A DNA stretch of 58,711 bases from Pseudomonadota bacterium (GTDB lineage: Bacteria; Verrucomicrobiota; Verrucomicrobiia; Limisphaerales; SXTU01). The notes below the pieces were generated by a model that saw only the letters and a program-made list of their open reading frames with translations, searched no databases and was not told the origin of the DNA. This document shows, piece after piece, positions 8,077 to 16,627 of this stretch; position 1 is the first letter of the stretch, and every line of letters starts with the position of its first letter. Made by a program: the position numbers and the translations under genes. The DNA is taken from the NCBI GenBank assembly GCA_009922615.1, contig RFVF01000026.1, positions 1 through 58,711 of the forward strand, in the 5' to 3' direction.

Positions 8077-9021
8077 ATGACCGCTCCGCTCATCACCGTC
8101 ATCATCCCGACGCGACCCGGAGATGCCGCGCCGCTCGCGCTCGCCGCCGCGCGCCAGCTCGATCACCCAGCCGACCGCCTCGAAATCATTGTCGCGCGCG
8201 GCCAGCAGCCCTCGGTGCAACGTAACACCGCGCTGCGCGCCGCGAAGGGCGAACTCATTTACTTCCTCGACGACGACTCGCTCCCGCCGCCGGGCAACTT
8301 GCACCGCGCCCTCGTGCACTTTGCCGACCCGAAGGTCGTCATGGTTGGCGGGCCGAACGTGTGCCCGGCGGATGCACCTCCGCTGGAGCAAGCCTTCGCC
8401 GCCACGATGAGCACGTGGCTCGCCTTCGGCCCCAGCCGTGGGCGCTACACGCCCGTGGGCCAGGCCCGCGCGAGCGGGGAAAAGGAACTCATTCTCTGCA
8501 ACCTCATGGGGCGCCGCGACGCCCTGCTGGCCGCCGGCGGCTTCGACGAGGCGCTGTATCCGAACGAGGAGAACGCGCTGATGGACGAGCTGCAACAGCG
8601 CGGCGGCACCCTGCTCTACGACCCGGAATTCATCGTCCACCGCCGCCCGCGCCGCACGCTCGGCGCGTTTGGCAAGATGTTGATGAACTACGGCCGCGGA
8701 CGGGCCGAGCAGTTCCGGCTGCACCCCACGCTCGGCTCCGCGCCGAACTTCGTGCCGCCGCTCTTCCTGCTCTACCTCGTGCTCACGCCGCTCCTGCCGC
8801 CGCTGCTGCTCGCGCCGCTGGCGCTCTACCTCCTCGCGGTGCTCGGACAGACGCTGGCGATGAGTTCGCACTGCCTGTTCAATGCCGCGCGCGTCGCGCC
8901 ACTCATCCTGGTGTCGCACATCGGCTACGGCCTGGGCTTTTGGAAAGGCCTCTTCACCCGCCCGCAACCCAAGCCGCCGGAGCAAGTGCCCGTCACGCTC
9001 GAAACCATTTCCCCCGCATGA
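8077..9021 (+). CDS. Family 2 glycosyltransferase with C-terminal membrane segments
   Basis: A 314-residue GT2 enzyme. It begins with the characteristic PLITVIIPTRPGDAAPL strand and has the nucleotide-sugar/metal motif LIYFLDDDSLPPP and an acceptor-loop acidic segment GFDEALYPNEENALMDEL, where ED or EN replaces the usual ED catalytic pair. Around residues 225-285 are two or three hydrophobic helices (LFLLYLVLTPLLPPLLLAPL), so it acts at the inner face of the membrane, probably on a lipid-linked sugar. ATG at 8077 is preferred to the upstream TTG because the motif starts right after it. Its stop overlaps the flippase start by 4 nt, so transfer and export are probably coupled in a surface-glycan pathway. 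Confidence 0.88.
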   Translation: MTAPLITVIIPTRPGDAAPLALAAARQLDHPADRLEIIVARGQQPSVQRNTALRAAKGELIYFLDDDSLPPPGNLHRALVHFADPKVVMVGGPNVCPADAPPLEQAFAATMSTWLAFGPSRGRYTPVGQARASGEKELILCNLMGRRDALLAAGGFDEALYPNEENALMDELQQRGGTLLYDPEFIVHRRPRRTLGAFGKMLMNYGRGRAEQFRLHPTLGSAPNFVPPLFLLYLVLTPLLPPLLLAPLALYLLAVLGQTLAMSSHCLFNAARVAPLILVSHIGYGLGFWKGLFTRPQPKPPEQVPVTLETISPA

Positions 9022-10313
9022 GCGCTGACTCCGGCAAACACTTCTTCAAGCAAGCTGGCTGGCTCGTCGCGGCAAACCTCGGTTGCGGCGTCTTCATGTT
9101 TGCCGTGCATCCGCTCGTGTCGAAGCTGGACCCGGCGGAATACGGCGTCTTCGCCACGCTGCTCAAGGTCTTCCTCCTTCTCGGTGTGCCGGCGGCGGGC
9201 TTGCAGGCGGTGTTCGCGCTGCAAACGGCCACGGCGAAGGAGCCCGCCGCGCAGGCCGAACTCGCGGCGACCTTGCGCGGGGTGCTACGCGGGACGTTCG
9301 TGCTGTGGCTGCTGGTGCTGGCGGTGGGCCTCGCGTTCAGCGACTCCATTTGCGCGACACTCAAGATCAGCAACCGCACCGCGCTCTGGGCCACGCTGGG
9401 GCTGGGCCTGACTTCTCTGTGGTTGCCCATCCTGCGCGGGGCATTACAAGGGCGACAGGACTTCGCCGGGTTTGGCTGGACGCTGATCACCGACGGCGTA
9501 GGCCGTTTTGGCGCAGTGCTGGTGTTGGTGATTTTTCTGCAAGGGCAGGCAGCCAGCGCGATGGCCGCGGCGCTGTTCAGTCAATTGGCTGCCGTGGGAC
9601 TCGCGTGGCAAGCGACGCGTGAGCTGCGCGCGGTGGCTGGCGGCGCGTTCCCGTGGCGGCCGTGGCTGGCGCGCGTGCTGCCGCTCACGCTGGGCATGGG
9701 CGCGGTGATGTTCATCTCCACGGCAGACGCGGTGTTTGTGCAGAGCCAGTTTCCCAAAGAAATCACGGCGCTCTATCAGGCGGGTGTCATCGTGGGTTTC
9801 GGCCTGAGCCAGTTCACGCTGCCTATCGCGTCGGTGATGTTCCCGAAGATCGCCGGCGGGGCGGACGGCGGGGCGGACGCCGCGCTGCGGCACACGCTGC
9901 TGGGCACGGCGACGCTGGGCGGCGCGGTGGCAACGGTGTGTTCGCTCCTGCCGACCTGGCCGCTGCATGTCGTCTATTTCCGCAACCCGACATTCTACCT
10001 GCAAGCAGCGCCGCTGGTGCCGTGGTTTGTGTGGAGCATCCTGTTCCTGGTGCTGGGGAATGTGCTGGTGCAAAACCTCCTTGCCCGCGAGCGCTTTGCC
10101 ATCGTGCCTTGGCTGGTGCTCATCGCGGCGGGCTTCGCGGGCGGGCTGTGGTGGGTGCAGCCGAAACTCGGCGGGATGCTGCCGCTGGCAGCGTTTCAGC
10201 TCGTCGCGCAAGTGCTGTGCACGGCGTGCGCGGGACTGCTGGGGACGGCAGTGTTCTTTACATGGGGAAAACGCGAGGCGCCAAAGTCCACGGTCCAAGA
10301 GTCCAAAGTCTGA
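9018..10313 (+). CDS. Polysaccharide/lipid flippase of the MOP (Wzx-like) superfamily
   Basis: A 431-residue integral membrane protein with about twelve to fourteen hydrophobic segments. The N-terminus KQAGWLVAANLGCGVFMFAV and the following DPAEYGVFATLLKVFLLLG are typical of Wzx-like oligosaccharide flippases, in which the motif is xxxxYGxxxxxxx after the first helix. It would move a lipid-linked glycan made by enzymes such as the upstream GT2 across the inner membrane. The ATG at 9018 overlaps the upstream stop (ATGA). The last ten codons (EAPKSTVQESKV) and the stop come from a short imperfect repeat described separately, so the C-terminal tail has probably been replaced or extended by that repeat. 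Confidence 0.87.
   Translation: MSADSGKHFFKQAGWLVAANLGCGVFMFAVHPLVSKLDPAEYGVFATLLKVFLLLGVPAAGLQAVFALQTATAKEPAAQAELAATLRGVLRGTFVLWLLVLAVGLAFSDSICATLKISNRTALWATLGLGLTSLWLPILRGALQGRQDFAGFGWTLITDGVGRFGAVLVLVIFLQGQAASAMAAALFSQLAAVGLAWQATRELRAVAGGAFPWRPWLARVLPLTLGMGAVMFISTADAVFVQSQFPKEITALYQAGVIVGFGLSQFTLPIASVMFPKIAGGADGGADAALRHTLLGTATLGGAVATVCSLLPTWPLHVVYFRNPTFYLQAAPLVPWFVWSILFLVLGNVLVQNLLARERFAIVPWLVLIAAGFAGGLWWVQPKLGGMLPLAAFQLVAQVLCTACAGLLGTAVFFTWGKREAPKSTVQESKV
10281..10310 (+). repeat. Imperfect short tandem repeat forming the 3' end of the flippase gene
   Basis: Degenerate copies of GTCCAAAG or GTCCAAG (CCAAAGTCCACGGTCCAAGA then GTCCAAAGTC) occupy the last codons of the flippase and lead directly into its stop codon. 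A related stretch lies in inverted orientation at 10444-10476, so the two copies flank the 130-base gap between convergent genes. Confidence 0.7.
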
Positions 10314-10443
10314 GGGGCGGCGAGAATTCGTGCATCATTGGTAAAGCGGCCGTTTCCCTCTCATTCCAACTCTCTCCTCCGGTGGGAGCGAGGGAGCAGA
10401 ATCTTCCTCGGTCGCAGCGGCTACGGATAACGAACGTCTCCCC

Positions 10444-10476
10444 GACTTTGAACCTTGGACTCTTGCGCGTTGGACT
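10444..10476 (-). repeat. Inverted partner of the 10281 repeat
   Basis: Reading the minus strand gives AGTCCAACGCGCAAGAGTCC followed by AAGGTTCAAAGTC, sharing the AAGAGTCCAA core with 10281-10310. It ends at the stop codon of the convergent glycosyltransferase gene. The intervening 10311-10443 carries no gene that I can support. Confidence 0.6.
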
Positions 10477-11288
10477 CACTTCCGCTTCAACGTCGGGGCA
10501 CGAAGAATGCGATAGAGCTGATCGCCTATCCAGCGGAGCGGTTGCAGGCGGGAGTAAAACGGTGAGTAAACGAGCCGCAGCCGCACGGTGGAAAAAAACA
10601 TGATCGCCGAGGAGCGGAAAAGCGAGCTGGTGACTTTGCTGCCGAGCTTATCGGTCCATTCCGTGGGCATTTCCAGCACCTTGAAGCCGGCGTGGGTCAG
10701 CGAGTAGAGCAGGTTCACGTCGAAGGCCAGATCCGCGATGCGGAGCTGGTCGTGAATGGGCGCGATGGCGTGGCGGTGGGCGACCTTCGCCGGGCATTGC
10801 GTGTCCTTGATATCCATCCAGAACAGCCCTTGCACAACGGCATGAAAGCAACGGCTGGTGAAGCGGCGGAACCACGGCTGCGCTTGGTGCAGCACAGCAC
10901 CATCGAGCCAGCGCGAGCCGATGACGCAGTCCGCCCATTGCGTATGGCCGATGAGCGCGTGAAAGGCGGCCGGCGGCGTGGCTCCATCGGCATCCACGTA
11001 GCCGATGAGGTCCACCTTGGGCGCATGGCGCAGGCCTTCGATCAGCGCGCCGCCTTTGCCGATGGGTGCGGGGAAGTTTTCGACCTGCACTTCGGGAAAA
11101 TCCTGCGCGACGTGCTGCACTACTCGGAGAGTGTTGTCACGGCAGCCGTTCAAAACGACGAGGATCGTGAACGACCCCGCATAGTGGGCGCGGAAATACG
11201 CGGCATACTCACGAAGGGTCGGCTCGATGCGTTCCTCCTCGTTGTAGGCCGGAATCAACAGCAGCACGCTGGGCGCTGGGCTGGTCAC
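10476..11288 (-). CDS. Dolichyl-phosphate-glucose/mannose synthase-like family 2 glycosyltransferase
   Basis: A 270-residue GT2 enzyme of the polyprenyl-phosphate sugar synthase type. The N-terminal strand is VLLLIPAYNEEERIEPTL, followed by ILVVLNGCRDNTL, the GKGGALIEGL motif that is characteristic of DPM1/ALG5-like enzymes, the DXD-type metal site LIGYVDADGATPPA and the later VIGSRWLDGA and DTQCPAKV segments. Such enzymes load a sugar onto undecaprenyl phosphate for use on the periplasmic side. There is no C-terminal membrane domain, so it probably acts as a peripheral membrane protein. It converges with the flippase gene, and one pathway is plausible for the GT2, the flippase and this enzyme, although they are on opposite strands. 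Confidence 0.87.
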   Translation of the reverse strand: MTSPAPSVLLLIPAYNEEERIEPTLREYAAYFRAHYAGSFTILVVLNGCRDNTLRVVQHVAQDFPEVQVENFPAPIGKGGALIEGLRHAPKVDLIGYVDADGATPPAAFHALIGHTQWADCVIGSRWLDGAVLHQAQPWFRRFTSRCFHAVVQGLFWMDIKDTQCPAKVAHRHAIAPIHDQLRIADLAFDVNLLYSLTHAGFKVLEMPTEWTDKLGSKVTSSLFRSSAIMFFSTVRLRLVYSPFYSRLQPLRWIGDQLYRILRAPTLKRK

Positions 11289-11398
11289 GGGGCGTAAATA
11301 GCAGAAACAGCCAACGGCGCGAAGTGGAAAAAGCTGCTTCCGAGCGGTTTCAGCGAAGAAGCCCGGAGTGACCGACGCGGGCTAAACTGCTTGAAGAA

Positions 11399-12256
11399 CT
11401 ACTGGACGTTGTAGAAGCAGAGCCAACCGCCGATCTGTGAACCCAAGTTGATCTGGCTCTCTTTATACCAAGTCACGTGTCCATCCTCGAAGAGGAAGTC
11501 ACCACCCTCCATGGCGCCCGTGGTGCCGCGATGGCTGGTGCTGGAAACCTGTTTTCCCGCCACCGTGGTCTTCCACGCCGGGGCGGTAAGCGTAAATGGC
11601 CGACCCGTCGGCTGAGGCCCGGGCGTGCCCAGGACTTGCAGCATGTCGGTAACGATGGGGCCGTCCCGATACGCGCCGTCCAGTCGGGTGCGTAGCAACC
11701 AGTTGGGAACGTTGCCCGTGCCGAAAGTGGTGCGGGCAGCTACTTGCGCGGCGGTCCGACCGATCAGGTAGAAGTAACCAGAAAGCTCTTCGTGCGCGAC
11801 GCTGGGATTGCCGTAAGCGGCCGCTCCATAGGTCGCGGTAATGTTTGGCTGAAGCACCAACTGATCGTAGGTCCGATGGTATTCGCCCGTAGGACAATAG
11901 AGCGGGCTGTTCTTGGTGCCCGACGCTGAGGTGCTAGCAGGAATGAGGTAGTTCTTGTAAAGACCGAGAACCGATGGGCCGATCCAACTTTCATCCTTAC
12001 CATAGGTCGCAGCTCCGATGGTGTCCGAACCCGGTGGGAACAGGCCGCTGAAGTCCACGGCATAGGCATTGATGGCCACGCCCCATTGCTTGAGGTTGCT
12101 AGCGCACAGTGCCTTGTTCGCAGAATTCTTCGCCTTGGCCAAAGCCGGCAACAGCATCCCTGCCAAAATTGCGATAATGGCGATGACGACGAGAAGTTCG
12201 ATCAGGGTAAAGCCGGCGCGAGGCCGACATCCGACGGTGCAGGGGCGAGTTTGCAT
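11399..12256 (-). CDS. Type II secretion/pilin-like pseudopilin of PVC type
   Basis: A 285-residue secreted protein with a textbook prepilin leader: after 15 residues comes G15-F16-T-L-I-E20[13 protein letters not shown], with the processing site between G15 and F16 and the assembly glutamate at position 5 of the mature protein. The helix continues [18 protein letters not shown], usual in Verrucomicrobia and Planctomycetes, where genomes carry many such proteins. The C-terminal part contains [13 protein letters not shown], the equivalent of the H-x-D-G motif of the DUF1559-like proteins. It has no type II secretion neighbours here and is likely one of many dispersed copies. The 110-base gap downstream and the 141-base gap upstream contain no further gene. 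Confidence 0.88.
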   Translation of the reverse strand: MQTRPCTVGCRPRAGFTLIELLVVIAIIAILAGMLLPALAKAKNSANKALCASNLKQWGVAINAYAVDFSGLFPPGSDTIGAATYGKDESWIGPSVLGLYKNYLIPASTSASGTKNSPLYCPTGEYHRTYDQLVLQPNITATYGAAAYGNPSVAHEELSGYFYLIGRTAAQVAARTTFGTGNVPNWLLRTRLDGAYRDGPIVTDMLQVLGTPGPQPTGRPFTLTAPAWKTTVAGKQVSSTSHRGTTGAMEGGDFLFEDGHVTWYKESQINLGSQIGGWLCFYNVQ

Positions 12257-12397
12257 GGCTCGGTAAGTAGCGGGTTGAACGGCGCGATGCTAGCCATGAT
12301 CCGCCCTGCGTCGAGCAGAGAATGGCCGCCGATCGCGGATCAACAACACGGACTGGGCCTGGCGAATTGAGTGATTATTCCCCGGTGTTACCCTGCC

Positions 12398-14032
12398 TCA
12401 TTTGCGCAGCAGGGTGGAAATCCCGCTTACCTCCCCCGCCTCACTCACCTGAATGCGCTCCGCAGCGGGCACCTTCGGCAACGCCGGCATGCGCATCATC
12501 GCACCCGTCAGCGCGACGAGGAACCCGGCCCCATTGGCTATTTCAAAGTCACGCACGGTGATAGTGAATCCCCTCGGCCGGCCCCGTTTCGTCGCATCAT
12601 CCGAGAGGGAGTTCTGGGTCTTGGCCATGCACAGCGGCAGCCGGTCGAAGCCACTGCTGGCAAACAGCGTCAGCTTCGTGCGCGCCTCATCCGTGAGTTG
12701 CACCGCGTCCGCGCCATAGATCTTGGTGGCGATTGCGGTGAGTTTCGCTTCGACGCGGTCGGCGACCTGATACAGCATCGGCAACGGTGGGCACTCCGTC
12801 GGCAGCGCCGCCAGCACGGTTTCCGCCAACTGGGTGGCTCCGTCGCCGCCCTGGCCGAAGACATCCGCCGTGGCGCACGCCACGCCGCGCGTCTGACAAA
12901 ACTCATGCACCAGGGCCAGTTCCTCTTCGTGGTCATTGGTGAAACGGTTCACTGCCACAATCACCGGGCGGCCAAACTGCGCCGCGCTGGCGAGATGCGC
13001 GGCGAGGTTTTCCAATCCGCGCGTCAGCGCCGCCGTGTCCGTCTGCGTCAGTTGATCCAAGGCGGCCCCGCCATGCATTTTCAGCGCGCGCACCGTCGCC
13101 ACCAACACGATGGCCGCCGGCACGAGCCCGCTCTGACGGCATTTGATGTGCATGAACTTCTCCCCGCCCAGATCAAACGCGAAGCCCGCCTCCGTCACCG
13201 CAAAATCCGCGTGCGCCAACGCCATGCGCGTGGCCAGCACCGAGTTGCAACCGTGCGCGATGTTGGCAAACGGTCCGCCATGCAGGAAGGCCGGCACGCC
13301 ATCCACGCTCTGCACCAGATTAGGGCTCAGGGCGTCTTTCAGCAGCGCCATCAGTGCTCCGGTGATACGGAACTCCTTCGCGAACACCGGTTCCCCTTCC
13401 GGCGTGAAACCCACGACGATGCGCTCCAGCCGCGCACGCAGATCCGCCAGCGATTCGCTCAAACACAAAATCGCCATCACCTCGGAAGCCGCCGTGATGT
13501 CAAACCCCGTGGCCCGCTCCGTCGACTTGCCCACGCTGGTGCGCAGGGAGCGCAAAGCCCGGTCATTCATGTCCATCACCCGCTTCCACAACACCCCGTC
13601 CGGCTTCAGGCGCGCCTCGCCGTTGAAGAGCTGGTTGTCGATCACCGCCGACAACAGATTGTTCGCGCTGGTGATCGCGTGGAAGTCGCCCGTGAAGTGG
13701 AGATTGATCGAATCCGCCGGTTCCACCGTGCTCCGGCCTCCCCCGGTGGCCCCGCCCTTGCGGCCAAAGACCGGACCCATCGATGGCTGTCGCAACGCCA
13801 GCGCGACGCTCCGCCCGAGCTTCTTCAAACCTTGCGCCAAGCCGATGGAAACCGTCGTCTTCCCCTCGCCAGCGGGAGTGGGCGTGATGGCCGAAACGAG
13901 GATCAGTTTGCCCCGCTGCGTCTTCGACTGGAGCGCCTCGAGACTGATCTTGGCCTTGTCGCGTCCATAGTAACCAATGTGTTCCGGGGCTATCCCGAGC
14001 TTAGCAATAACTTGCGAGAGATCTGATGTCAT
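12398..14032 (-). CDS. fhs: Formate-tetrahydrofolate ligase
   Basis: A 544-residue ATP-dependent ligase making 10-formyl-tetrahydrofolate from formate. Visible features are the P-loop TPTPAGEGKTT at about 50-60, the following LRQPSMGPVFGRKGGATGGG loop, and INLHFTGDFHAITSANNLL with its substrate-side residues. The length is slightly below the usual 555-560, and the IQV...GEVSGISTLLRK end is intact. It supplies one-carbon units for purine and formyl-methionine synthesis. The window also encodes gcvP and folA, but they are 12-20 kb away and not in this transcript. Start ATG at 14032 precedes TSDLSQVIAKLGI. The 163 bases upstream hold no gene; a 12-bp perfect palindrome ACGGCTAGCCGT lies at 14181-14192, just past the FecR/LamG stop. 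Confidence 0.96.
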   Translation of the reverse strand: MTSDLSQVIAKLGIAPEHIGYYGRDKAKISLEALQSKTQRGKLILVSAITPTPAGEGKTTVSIGLAQGLKKLGRSVALALRQPSMGPVFGRKGGATGGGRSTVEPADSINLHFTGDFHAITSANNLLSAVIDNQLFNGEARLKPDGVLWKRVMDMNDRALRSLRTSVGKSTERATGFDITAASEVMAILCLSESLADLRARLERIVVGFTPEGEPVFAKEFRITGALMALLKDALSPNLVQSVDGVPAFLHGGPFANIAHGCNSVLATRMALAHADFAVTEAGFAFDLGGEKFMHIKCRQSGLVPAAIVLVATVRALKMHGGAALDQLTQTDTAALTRGLENLAAHLASAAQFGRPVIVAVNRFTNDHEEELALVHEFCQTRGVACATADVFGQGGDGATQLAETVLAALPTECPPLPMLYQVADRVEAKLTAIATKIYGADAVQLTDEARTKLTLFASSGFDRLPLCMAKTQNSLSDDATKRGRPRGFTITVRDFEIANGAGFLVALTGAMMRMPALPKVPAAERIQVSEAGEVSGISTLLRK

Positions 14033-14195
14033 GGAGTGTTACAACGGGTTCATGGTGGCAATTGAGAGGTGGAAAAGGAAAGATTTTTGACCACCAAAAT
14101 CTGACCGCCACCAGCAAACCAATTCCCTTCAACACCAGCGCTCCACCGCCGCTGCCTGCTGTGGGACAATCGAGGTCACGACGGCTAGCCGTGCT

Positions 14196-15911
14196 TCAGG
14201 GCCGACCCACCTCATAGTAGCGGCGGAGTTCGGCAGGGCTGAACGCCCGGACCGCCACCAACAATTCGTCCACCGCACCAAAAAAACCATAGCTCGTGCC
14301 CTGCTGCACCTCCGCGTCAGTGGCACTCAAGTTGCCGAGGGAGAGCTGGGCCAGACCCAGCGGCGGGCCAGCGGCTAGCGCGTGCCGTGCGACGGGGACA
14401 CCGTTGATGAACTGAGTCAACTCACCGCGTTGCGCATCCTGAACGACCGCGAGACACAGCCATTGGCCGTGGCGCTCGGGCGTGAGCAACGGTGGCGCCA
14501 GCCGGGTTTCCCATTCCAGCGGCCCGGAAATCTTGGTGGCGCGCGCCACATTGAAACCCAACTGGCCATTGGCCCTGAGTTCCCAACGCAAAGGCCGGAC
14601 AGCGACGGAAGGCGACTCCGACGGCATGGTTTTGCCTTCCTTGTCCGCCTCGGCGCGCTCCAGCTCCTCGGTGCCCAACAATGCACTCACGGGCTGCGGA
14701 ACCGCGTCCACGCGCACCCATGCGAGCAAGGTGATAGATGCGTGCGCGCCAGGCAATCGCAGCAGCACGCGCTGTCCACGGCCGCGAAATTCCAGCGCAC
14801 CTTTGCCCGGCCAGCGGCCCTGCGACCAACGGGCACCGATGATCTGGCCATCGCTGCCTGCGCCCTCGCCACGCACACGGTTGCGCACCGTGGCATCCAG
14901 TGGCGACTGCTCCTCGAAGTTGAAATGCACCCGGGTGGCCGGGTCGCGGTCCAGGTCATCCGCCGCCGCGCGCCACGCGGCCAGCAAGCGCGCAGCCTCG
15001 GCCTGCTCGCGCTCACGCACGCGCTCGAAGGCGGGAAATTCCTCCGGCCGGAAGGGCGTTTCGGCAAAGCCCGCTTCATCCAGCCGCCGTGCCTGCTTCG
15101 CGAAGATCTGGCTCGTGCCACTCTCGCCCGTGCGGCCAATCGTGACTTTGCCTTCGAGCGCATGAACTTCCTGCTCGCCGGTCTCGGTGACTTTCACGCC
15201 GAAGGAGTTGCTCTGGTTCATCACCGTCAGGCCGGGCGTGAGCAGGCGGAAACCGCGCGTGGACTGCCCCAGTTCACAAGCGACTTTGCCCACTAGCAGG
15301 AAGGCCTCGCCGGAAGAACGCAGCTCAATTTGCGCCGGGCCTTCCACAAACAGCCGCGCGCCAGAAAACAAATCAATCTGCACCGTGCCCAAGGCCAACC
15401 GCAGCCAACCAGCGGGCAATTCCGCCCCCTCCTGCCGCTCCGGTTCGCCATCAGCCCACGCTGCTTCCACCACGTGCGACAACATCGCAATCGCGCGCGA
15501 CGGTGGCGGCGTGCTTGTAATCGCGGCCGACTTGGCCGTTCCCGTGTCCTTGCCGGATTGCGGCAGCAGCACCGCGATCAAACCCACCAGCGCAGCCACA
15601 CCCGCGATAGCCCACCAGATACTCCACGTGCGCTGCCGTTGTGGCGTGGGCATCTGCGCCAGCCGCGCCATGATGGAATCCTCCAAGCCCGGCGCGTCCC
15701 GACGGTCGCCCAGCGCCTCCTCCAGCAACGGCCAGCGCGGCTCGGCGGATTGCGCGGCGCGCACGTAGCCATGCATCTGGATTTCCTCGACGAACTCGCG
15801 GCGGAACGTTTCGTCACTGCGCAACCGCGCAAACAGTTCATTGCGCCGCGCCTCCGTCAGGTCCGCATTCCGCAGCCACGCGGCGACCAAGTCTTGCAGG
15901 TCCGGGTCCAT
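14196..15911 (-). CDS. FecR-like and LamG/concanavalin-like membrane protein, partner of ECF sigma
   Basis: A 571-residue single-pass membrane protein. Residues 1-95 are cytoplasmic and helical (DLVAAWLRNADLTEARRNEL) with a layout like zinc-free anti-sigma domains. One transmembrane helix lies at about 96-118 (WSIWWAIAGVAALVGLIAVL). The periplasmic side holds a FecR-like region (about 150-260, including VQIDLFSGARLFVEGPAQIE and GFRLLTPGLTV) and then a LamG/concanavalin sandwich from about 335 to the end, closing with FFGAVDELLVAVRAFSPAEL. This architecture, directly behind a sigma gene, is characteristic of Verrucomicrobia and Planctomycetes. The start ATG shares one base with the sigma stop (TGATG), so expression is coupled. 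I infer control of the sigma factor by an extracellular ligand, perhaps a glycan, given the LamG fold. Confidence 0.85.
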   Translation of the reverse strand: MDPDLQDLVAAWLRNADLTEARRNELFARLRSDETFRREFVEEIQMHGYVRAAQSAEPRWPLLEEALGDRRDAPGLEDSIMARLAQMPTPQRQRTWSIWWAIAGVAALVGLIAVLLPQSGKDTGTAKSAAITSTPPPSRAIAMLSHVVEAAWADGEPERQEGAELPAGWLRLALGTVQIDLFSGARLFVEGPAQIELRSSGEAFLLVGKVACELGQSTRGFRLLTPGLTVMNQSNSFGVKVTETGEQEVHALEGKVTIGRTGESGTSQIFAKQARRLDEAGFAETPFRPEEFPAFERVREREQAEAARLLAAWRAAADDLDRDPATRVHFNFEEQSPLDATVRNRVRGEGAGSDGQIIGARWSQGRWPGKGALEFRGRGQRVLLRLPGAHASITLLAWVRVDAVPQPVSALLGTEELERAEADKEGKTMPSESPSVAVRPLRWELRANGQLGFNVARATKISGPLEWETRLAPPLLTPERHGQWLCLAVVQDAQRGELTQFINGVPVARHALAAGPPLGLAQLSLGNLSATDAEVQQGTSYGFFGAVDELLVAVRAFSPAELRRYYEVGRP

Positions 15912-16471
15912 CACGCGGCCTTCCGTGACATGCACTCGCGCAGAAGCTTGTGCGCGCGGTGATTGGTGACGTAGATGACCGCGACGGACGACTGCATCGC
16001 CTCGGCGAGCGCCTGCGCTTTCTGGCCTTCAAGACCGCCTTGGATGATGCGGCGCATCTTGTCCGGCAGCTTGCTGATGCAATGCAGCAGCCGCGCCAAC
16101 TGCTGGTCCTCGACAGCCAGCGACGCGTGTTCCAAATCCGGCTCGACCAGCTCGCTGACTTCCGAGCGGAACCGTTCCATCGCGTTCTCGCGGCGCATCC
16201 GGCTGCGGAAATACATCTTCACCTTGTTGCGCGCGATGCCACGCAGCCACGCGCCGAAATCGTCGCCCTTGCGAAAGGAGCCGAGGCTCTCGAAGGCCGC
16301 GAGAAACACGTCCTGCGCGAGGTCATCCACGTCGTCGAGATGATAGAGTTGGCTGGCGATGAAGCCGCGCACGCCCAGGCCGTATTCCCGGACGATATGC
16401 CGGAAAGCCTCGCGGTGGCCGGCCAGCACTTCATCAATGGCAGCGTGGAGCGCTTCTGCGTCGTGGTCCAT
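15911..16471 (-). CDS. ECF sigma factor, Rhodopirellula/Verrucomicrobium subfamily
   Basis: A 186-residue sigma-70 family factor. Region 2 is recognised by REAFRHIVREYGLGVRGFIA, then LDDVDDLAQDVFLAAFESLG and FGAWLRGIARNKVKMYFRSR. Region 4 follows at about 120-180 (LHCISKLPDKMRRIIQGGLE then VIYVTNHRAHKLLRE). A start at 16471 (MDHDAEALHAAIDEVL) gives the expected length; the frame is open further upstream but crosses a repeat element. Cotranscription with the FecR/LamG protein makes it the likely target of that protein. The target promoters are not identifiable here. The YdjY gene 156 bases upstream runs in the same direction. Confidence 0.9.
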   Translation of the reverse strand: MDHDAEALHAAIDEVLAGHREAFRHIVREYGLGVRGFIASQLYHLDDVDDLAQDVFLAAFESLGSFRKGDDFGAWLRGIARNKVKMYFRSRMRRENAMERFRSEVSELVEPDLEHASLAVEDQQLARLLHCISKLPDKMRRIIQGGLEGQKAQALAEAMQSSVAVIYVTNHRAHKLLRECMSRKAA

Positions 16472-16521
16472 TCGCGGAGAGTTTGCCAAAGGACGGGAAA
16501 ACTTACACGCGGCAAAACGCA

Positions 16522-16616
16522 ACTGTAGCGGCCGTCTGTCACCACCGAGGGCGACGCAACCCGACAGGCGTGGAGACTCGAAACTCCGGCCGGTGGGCAC
16601 AGATCGCCACTACAGG
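16522..16616. repeat. 95-bp near-palindromic element, MITE- or REP-like
   Basis: The left arm CTGTAGCGGCCGTCTGTCAC (from 16523) and the right arm read in reverse complement CTGTAGTGGCGATCTGTGCC (from 16615) match at 14 of these 20 positions, and pairing continues through CCACCG on both sides; over 27 positions I count 20 matches. The interior includes GGAGACTCGAAACTCC, itself a small hairpin. The element lies between the YdjY and sigma-factor genes and would fold as one long stem in RNA. Confidence 0.55.
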
Positions 16617-16627
16617 ACATCGCTCGA

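Noticed and set aside
10281..10476. CRISPR array or insertion sequence around the inverted short repeats
   Set aside because: Repeat units are too short and irregular, there are no equal spacers, and no transposase or cas gene lies nearby.
12371..14026. Plus-strand open frame of 551 codons opposite fhs
   Set aside because: fhs is unmistakable on the minus strand; the opposite frame has no domain and a skewed composition.
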